Assembly (NCBI RefSeq): GCF_000170895.1
Contig: NZ_ABCS01000015.1
Location: 62,001-126,000, forward strand
Source of the DNA: Plesiocystis pacifica SIR-1
Lineage (GTDB): Bacteria > Myxococcota_A > Polyangia > Nannocystales > Nannocystaceae
Direction: 5' to 3'
DNA length: 64,000 nt
The notes beneath the pieces were generated by a model that searched no databases, was not told the DNA's origin, and saw only the letters and a program-made list of their open reading frames with translations. Below are positions 40,191 to 49,329 of this stretch, piece after piece. How positions within the stretch are numbered: the stretch's first letter is position 1; each line of letters opens with the position of its first letter. Both the position numbers and the translations under genes were made by a program.

Positions 40191-40868
40191 TCAGGCGCGC
40201 GGGAAGGTGAGGTCGAGCTGGAGGGCGACGTCGTCCTTGATCAGGTCGTCAGGCATGCCGGCGTAGACGATCCCCCAGTCCTTGCGGTTGATCTTGAAGT
40301 CCGCCTTGCCAACGATGCCCGTCGCGCCGACCTCGACGGTCGCCGGGAAGGTGATCTTGTTGGTCTGGCCGTGCATCTCGAGGTTGCCAGCGATCTCGTG
40401 GGTGGCCCCGTTCTCCCCGGCCTTCGCGGTGATCTCGAGGGCGGTGAACTTGGCCTCGGGGAATTGCTCGGCGTCGAAGAAGTCGGCGCCCATGAGGTGC
40501 TTGGTGAGGCCGTCGGCGTCGGTGGTCATGGACGCGATCTTGACCGAGACCCAAAAGCCCGTGACCTCGGTGCCGGCCATGGTGGCCTCGCCGCTGATCT
40601 CCCCGAAGCTGCCCTTGTGGTCGGCGGTCTTCTTGGCGCCGATGAAGCCGACCTTGGACTTGTCCGCGGCCAGAGGGATCTTCACCTCCTCGGCCCCGTC
40701 GCCCTCCGCCTTGTCGCCCTCCGCCTTGTCGCCCTCCGCCTTGTCGGGCGCGGCCTTTTCGGTCTTGGCCGCCGGCTTGTCGTCGATCTCGCTCTTGCAA
40801 GCGGCGGTGCTCAGGCCCACGGCCAGCGCCAGGGCAAAGATGGGGGTTCCGATGCTGATGCTGCGCAT
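40191..40868 (-). CDS. YceI-family lipoprotein
   Basis: 225 residues. Start at MRSISIGTPIFALALAVG, with lipobox TAAC. A linker contains three tandem GDKAE units (15-bp DNA repeats near 40705-40745), a site prone to length change. The YceI lipocalin-like domain follows: KIPLAADKSKVGFIGAKKTA, HKGSFGEISGEATMAGTEVT, LTKHLMGADFFDAEQFPEAK, NLEMHGQTNKITFPATVEV. Members bind long-chain isoprenoids or amphiphiles in the periplasm. Repeat A copy 2 begins at its stop, and a terminator lies beyond. Confidence 0.92.
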   Translation of the reverse strand: MRSISIGTPIFALALAVGLSTAACKSEIDDKPAAKTEKAAPDKAEGDKAEGDKAEGDGAEEVKIPLAADKSKVGFIGAKKTADHKGSFGEISGEATMAGTEVTGFWVSVKIASMTTDADGLTKHLMGADFFDAEQFPEAKFTALEITAKAGENGATHEIAGNLEMHGQTNKITFPATVEVGATGIVGKADFKINRKDWGIVYAGMPDDLIKDDVALQLDLTFPRA

Positions 40869-40978
40869 GGTCTGAATCCTCGGCCGCACTCATAGCAAGG
40901 AGCGCGGGCGCGTGCGTCCCCCAGATGGACAACCGGACGGCTCAAAAACTCGATGGCTCCGTTCGCGGGGCGCGATGG

Positions 40979-42052
40979 CTACTGCGCGAGCGGGCCGTCG
41001 TCGGTGCTCGCGCTGCGCCCGAGCAGCTCGCCGAGCAGGGCCCGGTCCAGGCGCCCGCCCAGGCCCAGCTGCTCGACGTAGGCGTGGACGTGCTGGTACT
41101 CGGCCTGGGCCGCGAAGCTCGGGGGCAGCGTGGTGCACAGCTCGCCCTCGAGGATCGAGGTCGGGACCTGCTCGTAGTCGATGCCCTGGCGCTCGATCTC
41201 GTTGGCGAGGGCGTCGACGAACAGCCGCACCCCCGGGGACTCGTCGACGTGGGGCTGGTAGAGCCCGGGCAGGCCGAGCATGGCCTGGGCGTCCCACAGC
41301 ATCGAGGCCGGGTCGAGGGTGTTGGACACCAGGGCCAGCTCGCCCTCGAGGCGCTCTTCGAGGTAGCCCGCGAAGTCGGCGTTGCCCGGGGTGGGGCTGG
41401 CGAAGGCGGTGCAGCGCAGCTTGGCCTGGCGCTGGGGATCCCAGGACTCCTCCCGGGCCGAGCGCCTCCCCTGCGTGTCCCGCAGCCACAGCGCGACGAC
41501 CGAGGCCAGCGATCCGCCGACGCCGTGGCCGACCACGTCGAGGACGAAGCGGCGGCTGTCCGGGGTCGCGGCGATGGCCTCGCGCAGGTGCTCGGCGAGG
41601 CTGCGCCCACCTCCCGGCAGGCCCTCGTCCGGGGTCAGGCGGTGGACCGCGTCGAGGCAGCGGCTCAGGCCCGCGCAGATCGCCGGGGCCAGATCGTCGT
41701 CGTCGCCTTGGAGCCACAGCCACGGCGCCTGCTCGAGGCAGCCGAGGCCCTCGACGAGCTCGGCCGAGAGGGTCAGCAAGCCGCCGCCGCGGAGCACGAG
41801 GTGGTGCGGCCCGACCCCGCCGTCTTGGGGCGCGACGACGAAGCCGACCACCGCGGGCGCGCTGGACTGCCACCACGGGCGCACGCTCGCCGGGCCCCAG
41901 GTCAGCTCGAGGCCAGCCTCGGGCAAGAGCCGCTCGAGGTAGCTGGCGATGGTTCGATGCAGGGCCGCGCTCGACCGCGAAGGATCCCCGTGGGAGCCCG
42001 CGTAGGCGATCATCGACAGGCACAGCTGCACCTGCTCCGCACTCACATGCAT
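40979..42052 (-). CDS. Class 3 lipase-like alpha/beta hydrolase lacking the catalytic serine
   Basis: 357 residues. The lipase_3 landmarks are clear: RRFVLDVVGHGVGGSLASVV aligns with the nucleophile elbow (GHSLGGALA), and FASPTPGNADFAGYLEE aligns with the FGSPRVGNxxFA strand. Residue 177 is Gly (codon GGC at 41524-41522) where the nucleophile Ser should be. The downstream Asp (NTLDPASML) and His (PHVDESPG) regions are present. No signal peptide, so cytosolic. The gene is intact with normal codon use, so it is probably expressed as a pseudoenzyme or with altered chemistry. It is transcribed divergently from uppP. Confidence 0.8.
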   Translation of the reverse strand: MHVSAEQVQLCLSMIAYAGSHGDPSRSSAALHRTIASYLERLLPEAGLELTWGPASVRPWWQSSAPAVVGFVVAPQDGGVGPHHLVLRGGGLLTLSAELVEGLGCLEQAPWLWLQGDDDDLAPAICAGLSRCLDAVHRLTPDEGLPGGGRSLAEHLREAIAATPDSRRFVLDVVGHGVGGSLASVVALWLRDTQGRRSAREESWDPQRQAKLRCTAFASPTPGNADFAGYLEERLEGELALVSNTLDPASMLWDAQAMLGLPGLYQPHVDESPGVRLFVDALANEIERQGIDYEQVPTSILEGELCTTLPPSFAAQAEYQHVHAYVEQLGLGGRLDRALLGELLGRSASTDDGPLAQ

Positions 42053-42203
42053 CGGCACGCAGACCCTAGCAGCCCGCGGAGGGAGGTAAAAGTGGCCAGA
42101 AGATCCATGCGCCGCGAGGCCGCGCTCGTGACGCGCGATCTGACACATCGCTGTCGGCGTACATTCTTTGCGAGCTCCGCACCCCTTCGTCTACAAGCGA
42201 GCC

Positions 42204-43043
42204 ATGATGGCCCTCGCCCAGCCTGGCGCCGGCCTGGGTTACGGCCTCGCGGCCTTCCTGGGTGCCCTCCAGGGCGTGGCCGAGTTCCTGCCGATCTCGT
42301 CTTCGGGCCACCTCTCCCTGGTCGAGGCCTGGCTGGGGGTCGACGCCGAAGCCGCGGGCCACACCTTCAACATCGTCGTCCACGCGGGCACCTTGCTCGC
42401 GGTCCTGACGGTCTACCGCCGCGAGCTCCTCGATCTGGCCCGCGGGCTCGTCGACCCCGAGGCCGTCCCCTGGGCCCGCTCGCTGCTGGCCACGATGGTC
42501 GTCGGCTCCCTGCCCCTGGCGCTCGTGCTGATCCCCGCGGTCGAGGAGCTGATCGTGCGCATGGAGGGCGAGGTCCGGTGGATCGGCGGCGCGCTGCTGC
42601 TGACCGCCGCCTTGCTCGGCTTCACCCACCGGCGCACGGAGCAGGTCCCCGTCGACGAGCCGACCCAGCCCCCCAGCCTCGGCCGCGCCCTGCTCATCGG
42701 CTTCGCCCAGCTCCTCGCCGTCGCCCCCGGGGTCTCGCGCAGCGGCTCGACCATCGCCGCCGCTCTGGCCCTCGGCATGGGGCGGGCCCGCGCGGCTCGC
42801 TTCTCCTTCATGCTCAGCATCCCCGCCGTCGCCGCGGCCACGGCCAAGGAGGCCCTGGGCCTGCTGACCAGCGACGCGCCCCCGAGCTTCGAGCCCGGGC
42901 CCTTCGCCCTCGGCTTCGCGCTGAGCTTTCTCGTCGGGCTGGCCTCGCTGTCGCTGCTGCTGAAGCTGATCGAGCGCGTGGGCCTGCTGCCCTTCGTCCC
43001 CTACCTGGCGCTGATCGGCGGGATCGCCATCGCGCTCGGCTAG
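42204..43043 (+). CDS. uppP: Undecaprenyl-diphosphatase (BacA/UppP)
   Basis: This 279-residue polytopic inner-membrane protein recycles undecaprenyl pyrophosphate to the monophosphate carrier for cell-wall synthesis and confers bacitracin tolerance. Diagnostic motifs: LQGVAEFLPISSSGHLSLVE (catalytic Glu and SSSGH) and VAPGVSRSGSTIAAALALGM (RSGST), plus FNIVVHAGTLLAVL. About eight hydrophobic segments are present. ATG 42204 is followed at once by a second ATG. It is flanked by opposite-strand genes, so it is probably monocistronic. Confidence 0.97.
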   Translation: MMALAQPGAGLGYGLAAFLGALQGVAEFLPISSSGHLSLVEAWLGVDAEAAGHTFNIVVHAGTLLAVLTVYRRELLDLARGLVDPEAVPWARSLLATMVVGSLPLALVLIPAVEELIVRMEGEVRWIGGALLLTAALLGFTHRRTEQVPVDEPTQPPSLGRALLIGFAQLLAVAPGVSRSGSTIAAALALGMGRARAARFSFMLSIPAVAAATAKEALGLLTSDAPPSFEPGPFALGFALSFLVGLASLSLLLKLIERVGLLPFVPYLALIGGIAIALG

Positions 43044-43052
43044 GCCAGCCTG

Positions 43053-44027
43053 CTAGTTCAGCGGGCGCGAGGTCACCCGCGCCCCCGGCCCGACCTGCTC
43101 GACGCGACCCTTCCCCGGCACGCCGGCGTGGGTGAAGGTCTCGTCGAGGATCTCGAGCAGGGCGTGGGCCCGCTGCTCGTCGCCGCTCATCGCGAAGGTG
43201 GTCGGCCCGGCGCCGCTGATGGTGCAGGCGAGGGCGCCGGCCTCGAGGGCGTTGACCTTCGCGTCGACGAAGCCCGGGATCAGGTGGGCGCGGGCCGGCT
43301 CGACGATGTCGTCGGTGACCGCCTCGCCGAGCAGGGCCAGGTCGCCGGTGTGCAGGGCGTGGACGAGCAGGCCCAGGCGCGCGGACTGGCGCACCGCCGC
43401 GCCCAGGCTCACGGCGCTGGGCAGCACGGCCCGGGCGTCGGCGGTCCGGACCTCGCAGCCCGGGGTGTAGACCGCGAAGAACAGCGAGTCCGGGGCGGGC
43501 AGGGGGATCACGCGCAGCGGCTCGGTGTTGGCGATGAGCACCACGCCGCCGAGGATCGCCGGGGCGACGTTGTCGGGGTGGGCCGTGCCGCAAGCGACGC
43601 GCTCGCCCTCGCGGGCGGCGTCGATGAGCACGTCGCTGCCGACCTCGAGGTCGAGGGCCCGGGCCGCGGCGACCAGGGCCGCGCACGCGCTCGCGCCCGA
43701 GGAGCCCAGGCCGCTGCCCAGGGGCAGGCCCTTGTCGAGCTCGAGCTCCACGCCCAGCGGGCGGCTGGAGCCCGGGCCGTGGCCGAGGGCCTCGAGCATG
43801 GCCGTGACCGCGACGCAGGCGGTGTTCTCGGCGGCGCCCAGGGGCAAGCGCCCGCCGTCGCCGGTGATCTTCAGCAGCCGCGCGCCGGGCTCGTCGCAGC
43901 GCCGGGCTCGGACGGTGTCGCCCGGCCCGTGCACGGCCAGGCCCAGGCAGTCGAAACCGGGCCCGAGGTTGGAGATGGTCGCGGGCGCGTAGGCCTCGAT
44001 CCAGGGACGGGCCGTCGGGGCTGTCAT
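43053..44027 (-). CDS. thrB: Homoserine kinase
   Basis: This 324-residue GHMP-family enzyme phosphorylates homoserine in threonine synthesis. Signatures: PATISNLGPGFDCLGLAV, the ATP-binding LPLGSGLGSSGASACAALVA, CGTAHPDNVAPAILGGVVLI and the C-terminal CTISGAGPTTFAMS. It lies 26 bases after the DsbA-like gene on the same strand. A short tandem repeat (CTCACTGC) lies between them. No other threonine genes are in view. Confidence 0.96.
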   Translation of the reverse strand: MTAPTARPWIEAYAPATISNLGPGFDCLGLAVHGPGDTVRARRCDEPGARLLKITGDGGRLPLGAAENTACVAVTAMLEALGHGPGSSRPLGVELELDKGLPLGSGLGSSGASACAALVAAARALDLEVGSDVLIDAAREGERVACGTAHPDNVAPAILGGVVLIANTEPLRVIPLPAPDSLFFAVYTPGCEVRTADARAVLPSAVSLGAAVRQSARLGLLVHALHTGDLALLGEAVTDDIVEPARAHLIPGFVDAKVNALEAGALACTISGAGPTTFAMSGDEQRAHALLEILDETFTHAGVPGKGRVEQVGPGARVTSRPLN

Positions 44028-44053
44028 GGTCCGGGCCTCACTGCCTCACTGCC

Positions 44054-45043
44054 TCACTTCGAGGGGCGACGCAGGGCGTCGTCGATCCACGCCTCGAGGC
44101 TGCCGCCCCACAGCAGCGGGGTCACCGTGCGGCCGTTGATGTAGACCGCCGGCGTGCCCTGGATGCCGAGGGCGTCGCCGATCTTGCGGTCCTTGGCGAC
44201 CGCGAGCTTGACGTCCTCGGTGGCCATGTCGGCCTTCCACTTGGCGACGTCGAGGCCGTCGATCTGCTTGGCGTAGCGCTCGAGGTCGGCGTCCTCGAGC
44301 TGCGTCTGGTGGTCGAAGACCAGGTCGTGCATCTCCCAGAACTTGCCCTGGAGGTGGGCGGCCTCGCAGGCCTGGGCGGCGACCTCGGCCCGGCCGTGGC
44401 TGCGCAGCGGGTAGTGCTTGAACACGAGCTTGGCGCGGCCGCGGTACTGCTGCACGGCCTTGCGCAGCACCGGCGCCTCCATGCGGCAGTGCGGGCACTG
44501 GAAGTCGGCGAACACGACGACGGTCACCGGGGCCAGATCGTTGCCGTAGGTCGGCCGGCCCTCGACGGGGATGTCGCGGACCTCGAGGGCGTCGATGACC
44601 ACGTCGATGTCGAGCTTGATGTCCGAGGGCGTCGCGCCCTCGGCCAGGCGGTCGGCGATGAACTGGGCGACGATCATCGAGTCGCGGCACTCCGCGTCGT
44701 CGCGCAGCGAGGTCGCCAGCGAGTGCGGCTTGTCGCAGGCGCTCGGCTCGACGTTGATCAAGGTGAAGAAGGTCGCCTGCTGGGTCTCGTTGAGCTTGCT
44801 CAGGTCGACGCCCTTGGCCTCGCGGATCATCTCCGCCTCGGAGGGCGGGTCGAGCTGGGGCCGATCGCTCTCGGCCTGCTTGCCGTCGCCGCCCGCGGCC
44901 GCGCCGTTGGGGCCCCGAGAGGTCCCGTCCGGATCCGCGGCAGGTGGGGTGCAGGCCGTGCACGCCGTGGTGGCGAGGACCGTGGCGGTGGTCAGGGCGA
45001 GGGCCAGAGAGCTGCGCTCGGGGAGATCGCGGAAGAAACGCAT
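44054..45043 (-). CDS. DsbA-family thioredoxin-fold lipoprotein
   Basis: 329 residues. Leader LALALTTATVLATTAC is followed by a second Cys. Residues 40-160 are a helical charged domain (MIREAKGVDLSKLNETQQAT). Residues 165-329 are a thioredoxin fold with VVVFADFQCPHCRMEAPVLR (CPHC at 183-186), the DsbA helical insertion and the cis-Pro loop IQGTPAVYINGR. It resembles the DsbA/BdbD-type group used for periplasmic disulfide formation. Its downstream neighbour is thrB. Confidence 0.92.
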   Translation of the reverse strand: MRFFRDLPERSSLALALTTATVLATTACTACTPPAADPDGTSRGPNGAAAGGDGKQAESDRPQLDPPSEAEMIREAKGVDLSKLNETQQATFFTLINVEPSACDKPHSLATSLRDDAECRDSMIVAQFIADRLAEGATPSDIKLDIDVVIDALEVRDIPVEGRPTYGNDLAPVTVVVFADFQCPHCRMEAPVLRKAVQQYRGRAKLVFKHYPLRSHGRAEVAAQACEAAHLQGKFWEMHDLVFDHQTQLEDADLERYAKQIDGLDVAKWKADMATEDVKLAVAKDRKIGDALGIQGTPAVYINGRTVTPLLWGGSLEAWIDDALRRPSK

Positions 45044-45247
45044 TGCAGGTCGCGCGCGGAATTTACGCGGGCCGAACGCTATCGCAGGGCGGGGTCGCCC
45101 GCAAGGCTGCCCAGTGCGCGCCAGTGCCGATCCGAGAAAAGCCCAAAACCCAGCGCGAACCGAGTTCGGGGGGGCTTTTATGCGCGTTTGGCTCTTGACG
45201 GCAAGGCTCACACGGGCCATACAGCCGACCGAATAGGAGGAGACCTC

Positions 45248-46072
45248 TTGACGAAGATTCTCGTGACCGTCAAGCGGATCCCTGACCCGGATGAGAACCT
45301 CAAGTTCGCCAACGGCGGGCTCGACCTCAGCTCGGTAAAGTGGGTCCCCAACGCCTTCGACGAGTACGCCGTCGAGACCGCCCTGCGGCTCGCGGAGGAC
45401 GTCGGCAGCAAGAAAACGAAACACGCCGAGATCATCGTGCTCTCGATCTGCCCCGCCAAGCAGCGTCAACACATGACGCAGTTCCTGGCGATGGGTGGCG
45501 ACCGCGGTGTGATCGTCGACGCCAACGACGCGGACTATGACACCGCCGCCATCGCCAAGATGATCGCCAAGGTCGCCCAAGACGAGGGCGTCGACATGGT
45601 CATCACCGGCAAGTTGTCCCAGGACAACGAGGGCAACCAGGTGGGTCAGCGCGTCGCCGCGCTGCTCGGCTGGCCGCAGGCTTGCTTCGCCGCCGAGGTC
45701 GACTGGGACCAGGGCAGCAACAGCCTCAAGGTCGCGCGCGAAGTCGATGACGGTGTCGAGACGAAGCAGGTCCCCCTGCCGGCGCTCGTGACCGTCGATC
45801 TGCGCGTCGTCCTGCCCACTAGCGTGCGCAACGGCATCAACCCGGCGGACCACAAGTTCACCGACGGGCCGCGCCTGGCCTCGCTCCGCGGCATCACCAT
45901 GGCCAAGCGCAAGAAGGTCAAGACCGTCACGCCGGCCGACCTCGGGGTCGAGAGCGCGGGTGGTGAGAAGACCACGACCATCAACAAGCCCGCGGCGCGG
46001 GCCGCCGGTCAGATGGTCGGCTCCGTCGAGGAGCTGGTCGAGAAGCTGGCTACGGAGGCGAAGGTTCTATGA
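45248..46072 (+). CDS. etfB: Electron transfer flavoprotein beta subunit
   Basis: 274 residues. The start is TTG at 45248, placed seven bases after a perfect AGGAGG and giving the standard N-terminus LTKILVTVKRIPDPDENLKF. Signatures: WVPNAFDEYAVETALRLAED, VDMVITGKLSQDNEGNQVGQ, AALLGWPQACFAAEV and VTVDLRVVLPTSVRNGINPA. It pairs with EtfA to bind FAD and AMP and carries electrons from acyl-CoA dehydrogenases to ETF-quinone oxidoreductase. Its stop overlaps the etfA start (ATGA). Confidence 0.97.
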   Translation: MTKILVTVKRIPDPDENLKFANGGLDLSSVKWVPNAFDEYAVETALRLAEDVGSKKTKHAEIIVLSICPAKQRQHMTQFLAMGGDRGVIVDANDADYDTAAIAKMIAKVAQDEGVDMVITGKLSQDNEGNQVGQRVAALLGWPQACFAAEVDWDQGSNSLKVAREVDDGVETKQVPLPALVTVDLRVVLPTSVRNGINPADHKFTDGPRLASLRGITMAKRKKVKTVTPADLGVESAGGEKTTTINKPAARAAGQMVGSVEELVEKLATEAKVL

Positions 46073-47037
46073 GCAAGGTACTCGTCGTCCTCGAGACCGC
46101 AGGCGGGAAGATCCGCTCGCACTGCCTCCCGGGCATCACCGCGGGCAAGCAGATCGCCGACGCCCGCGGCGCTGAGCTCCACCTCCTCGTCCTCGGCGCC
46201 AACGCGGCCGCCGAAGGAGCCGAGATCGCGGCCGCTGGCTACGGCGCCGCTGGGGTCCACACCATCACCGACGCGGCCCTCGAGCCGTTCACGGCCGAGG
46301 CCTGGGGCGACGCCGTCGTCCACGCGGTCAAGACCCTGAGCCCCGCCGTCGTCGGCGGCACGGCCAGCTCCGCCCTGCGCGACTGCCTGCCCCGCGCCGC
46401 CGCCGTCCTCGACGCCGCCCTGTGCGCCGAGATCGTCGCGGTCAAGTCGGGTGACACCTTCACCCGGCCGATCTCGGCCGGACGCGCCCTGCTCGACGAG
46501 CAGCTCAGCGGCGATCTGGTGTTCTTCACCGCTCGCGGCAGCGAGTTCGCCCCGGCCGAGGCTGGCGCGGCCACCACGGCGGCGGTCATCGACGGCGCGT
46601 CCGTCGACGTCCGCGGCGCGCAGGTCCTCGGCATCTCCAAGACCGAGAGCTCCCGCCCCGCCCTGACCGAGGCCTCGGTCGTCGTGTCCGGCGGCCGTGG
46701 CATGCGCGAGGGGGCCAACTTCAGCCACCTCGAGCAGCTCACCGACCTGCTCGGCGGCGCCCTCGGTGCCAGCCGTGCGGCGACCGACGCGGGCATGGTC
46801 CCGGCGGATCTCCAGGTCGGCCAGACCGGCAAGATCGTCGCGCCCAACCTCTACATCGCCGTGGCGATCTCCGGCGCCATCCAGCACCTCGCCGGCATGA
46901 AGGGCAGCAAGACCATCGTCGCCATCAACAAGGACGAGGAGGCGCCCATCTTCCAGGTCGCCGACTACGGCCTCGTCGCCAAGTGGGAAGACGCCGTCCC
47001 GGCCCTGATCGCCGCCCTCGAAGCCCGCAAGGGCTGA
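46069..47037 (+). CDS. etfA: Electron transfer flavoprotein alpha subunit
   Basis: 322 residues, normal for EtfA. N-terminal [20 protein letters not shown], and the FAD-binding C-terminal part [60 protein letters not shown] and [20 protein letters not shown]. It is coupled to etfB by a four-base overlap. Repeat B copy 3 begins a few bases beyond its stop and may serve as the transcript end. Confidence 0.98.
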   Translation: MSKVLVVLETAGGKIRSHCLPGITAGKQIADARGAELHLLVLGANAAAEGAEIAAAGYGAAGVHTITDAALEPFTAEAWGDAVVHAVKTLSPAVVGGTASSALRDCLPRAAAVLDAALCAEIVAVKSGDTFTRPISAGRALLDEQLSGDLVFFTARGSEFAPAEAGAATTAAVIDGASVDVRGAQVLGISKTESSRPALTEASVVVSGGRGMREGANFSHLEQLTDLLGGALGASRAATDAGMVPADLQVGQTGKIVAPNLYIAVAISGAIQHLAGMKGSKTIVAINKDEEAPIFQVADYGLVAKWEDAVPALIAALEARKG

Positions 47038-47040
47038 GCT

Positions 47041-47170
47041 CTGTTTTGCCCCCACAGGCGGCTGGGACCGGGGCGCTTCGTCGCTCCGCTCCTCCGCTTT
47101 GGCTTGGTGGGCAATGGAGTTCGTGCCTCCGCGTGGGCTTTCTTCGCCCCCTAAAGGGGGCGTGGATTCA
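47041..47170 (+). repeat. Repeat B, copy 3
   Basis: Starts four bases after the etfA stop with CTGTTTTGCCCCCACAGGCG, then the shared core CGCTTTGGCTTGGTGGGCAA and hairpin CGCCCCCTAAAGGGGGCG. The hairpin stem differs from copies 1-2 (CGCCCCCGCTTGCGGGGGCG) on both arms, so pairing is kept. Confidence 0.88.
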
Positions 47171-47289
47171 TTTACAGTCCCTGAGCTCGAGGCCCAAGCT
47201 GGCCCCCGCCGCTCGCTGAGCGCCGGGGGCTTTGCTTTTTTCGAGCCTCGGGTGGCACCCCGTCCCCGCGAGAGGGTGACTTGGGTACC

Positions 47290-49329
47290 ATGGACGCATT
47301 GTCCGCGGCTCCTCATGAGCGCCAGGTCCCCAAGCCTCGGCGCCGCAGCGTCACCGGGCCCCTCCCCGCGCTGAGCCCGGCGGACTCGGGCTCGCGCTCG
47401 GGTCGGCTGCTGCGACCGCTGCTGACCGTGACCATCGTCGCCAGCGTCGTCCACCTGGGCTTCGCCCTGAGCCTCTTGCTGCTCCTCGACATGGGCGAGG
47501 TCCTGCTCGCCCGCGCCCGCCCCATCGCGGTGTTCGTGGTCGGGCTGACGACGGCCCTGAGCCTCGCCAGCTCCCTGCGCACGAGCACGTCCGAGGCCAA
47601 CACCCCGAGCCTCGACCGGCTGGTGCGCACGGCCCCGGCGGTGTTCGGCCTGATGCCGCCCATCGCCAGCGTGCTCGCCCTCGTCGTGACCGTGTTCGGC
47701 CGGGGCCTCGGGGTCGAGCAAGGGCTGCAGCTCACCGTCGCCGTGCTCGCGGCGACGAGCGCTCCGGGCCTGCTCGTCGCCCTCGGGCTCGAGCAGATCG
47801 GCTCGACCTTCGCCGCGCGCGGGCGCCTGGGCGTCGCGGCCTCGCCCAGCGGGGCGGCCCGCGACCCCGACCCCGACCCCGGCTCCTCGGCGATCTACAT
47901 CCAGGGCAGCATCCAAGGCGGCGCCTTTCGCCGCCGGGGTGACGCCGCCCTCAGCGGCGTCCGCTCCGAGGCCCAAGACGGCGCCAACACCTTCGCCCCG
48001 CCCAGCCTCGCCCGCCGGCTGGTCCGCCAGTCCATCGGCCTGCTCGTCGCCAGCGGCCTGCTGATGCTCGCCCACTCCCTGCTCCACGGCGGCGAGCTGC
48101 TCGAGTGGTTCGTCTCGCCCCGGGCGCTGCTCGCCGGCCTCGCCTCGACCGGCACCACGGCGCTGATCGTGCTGTCCGCCGCCAGCGCGGGCCGCAGCCC
48201 CGGCCGCGACGTCCGGGCCCTGGCCAACCGCCTCGACGCGATCGGCTGGAACGACGCCCGCTCGGCCCGCCGCCCCCTCGCCGGGCCCGTGCGCCTGACC
48301 AGCTTCGACGCCGTCGGCGAGCTGTTCCGCAACCTCGAGCAGCTGCGCGCGCGCCTGGCCGAGGACGTGTCCACCTACCAGCGCGCCCTCGACCGGACCC
48401 ACGACGCCGACCAGGCCAAGGGCGAGTTCCTGGCCGCCGTCAGCCACGAGCTGCGCACCCCGCTGAACTCGATCATGGGCTTCGCCCAGCTGCTGCTCGA
48501 GACCAAGCTCAACGACTCCCAGGTCGAGGACGTCAAGCTGATCCTCGCCGGGGGCCGCCAGCTCCACGAGCTCATCGCCGACATCCTCGACCTGTCGATG
48601 ATCGAGAGCGGCGAGCTCGACCTGCGCGTCCAACACTGCGCCCTCGACGAGCTCGTCGCGGAGCTCGTCGACATTCACCAGGCCCAGGTCCGCGACCGCG
48701 AGCTCGAGCTCGTCGCCGACGTCGCCGACGACCTGCCGACCATCGAGTGCGACCGCCGGCGCATCGGTCAGGTCCTGACCAACCTGATGAGCAACGCGAT
48801 CAAGTTCACCGAGACCGGCAGCGTGACCGTGCGCGCCCGGCTCGAGCAGGACGACTACGTCAGCATCGCGGTCATCGACACCGGCATCGGCATCGCCGAG
48901 AGCGAGCTGCCCGGGGTGTTCGAGGAGTACCGCCAGGCCGGCGAGCGCAAGCGCAAGGCCAAGGGCACGGGCCTGGGCCTGGCCATCGCCCGGCGCATCG
49001 TCCAGGCCCACGGCGGCCGGCTGGAGGCCGAGAGCACCCTCGGCGAGGGCTCGACCTTCCGCCTGACCCTGCCGCTCGACGCCAGCGAGCACGTCTCGGC
49101 CCACGCCTCGCGCAGCGCCATGGCCCTCGCCGTGGTCCGGGCCTACAAAAAAGACCGGCGCCTGCGCGACGAGGACCGCCGGCTGACCGAGTCCAAGGCC
49201 GACCGGCGCACGGTCGACGCCGGGCCGCCCGGCGGCGGCGACGAGCGCCGCGGCCAGGCTGAGCGCCGCCGCGCGAAGCCAGACCGCCGCCGGCCCCCGG
49301 AGCCCCTCGACGACGGAGGCGCGTGGTGA
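47290..49329 (+). CDS. Membrane sensor histidine kinase
   Basis: 679 residues from ATG 47290 (an in-frame GTG-type start at 47281 is possible). About six hydrophobic segments in the first 330 residues form a membrane sensor region with an intervening acidic/Pro linker. The HisKA site is FLAAVSHELRTPLNSIMGF. The ATPase boxes are all intact: IGQVLTNLMSNAIKFTETGS (N), VIDTGIGI (G1), KGTGLGLAIARRIVQAHGG (G2). The tail is very basic (AERRRAKPDRRRPP). It overlaps the next kinase gene by seven bases. No response regulator is adjacent. Confidence 0.94.
   Translation: MDALSAAPHERQVPKPRRRSVTGPLPALSPADSGSRSGRLLRPLLTVTIVASVVHLGFALSLLLLLDMGEVLLARARPIAVFVVGLTTALSLASSLRTSTSEANTPSLDRLVRTAPAVFGLMPPIASVLALVVTVFGRGLGVEQGLQLTVAVLAATSAPGLLVALGLEQIGSTFAARGRLGVAASPSGAARDPDPDPGSSAIYIQGSIQGGAFRRRGDAALSGVRSEAQDGANTFAPPSLARRLVRQSIGLLVASGLLMLAHSLLHGGELLEWFVSPRALLAGLASTGTTALIVLSAASAGRSPGRDVRALANRLDAIGWNDARSARRPLAGPVRLTSFDAVGELFRNLEQLRARLAEDVSTYQRALDRTHDADQAKGEFLAAVSHELRTPLNSIMGFAQLLLETKLNDSQVEDVKLILAGGRQLHELIADILDLSMIESGELDLRVQHCALDELVAELVDIHQAQVRDRELELVADVADDLPTIECDRRRIGQVLTNLMSNAIKFTETGSVTVRARLEQDDYVSIAVIDTGIGIAESELPGVFEEYRQAGERKRKAKGTGLGLAIARRIVQAHGGRLEAESTLGEGSTFRLTLPLDASEHVSAHASRSAMALAVVRAYKKDRRLRDEDRRLTESKADRRTVDAGPPGGGDERRGQAERRRAKPDRRRPPEPLDDGGAW

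Noticed and set aside
43030-44060. CTCACTGC tandem repeat between thrB and the DsbA-like gene as an attenuator
   Set aside because: Only three short units (about 44036-44059), no hairpin or leader peptide; probably a simple slippage repeat.
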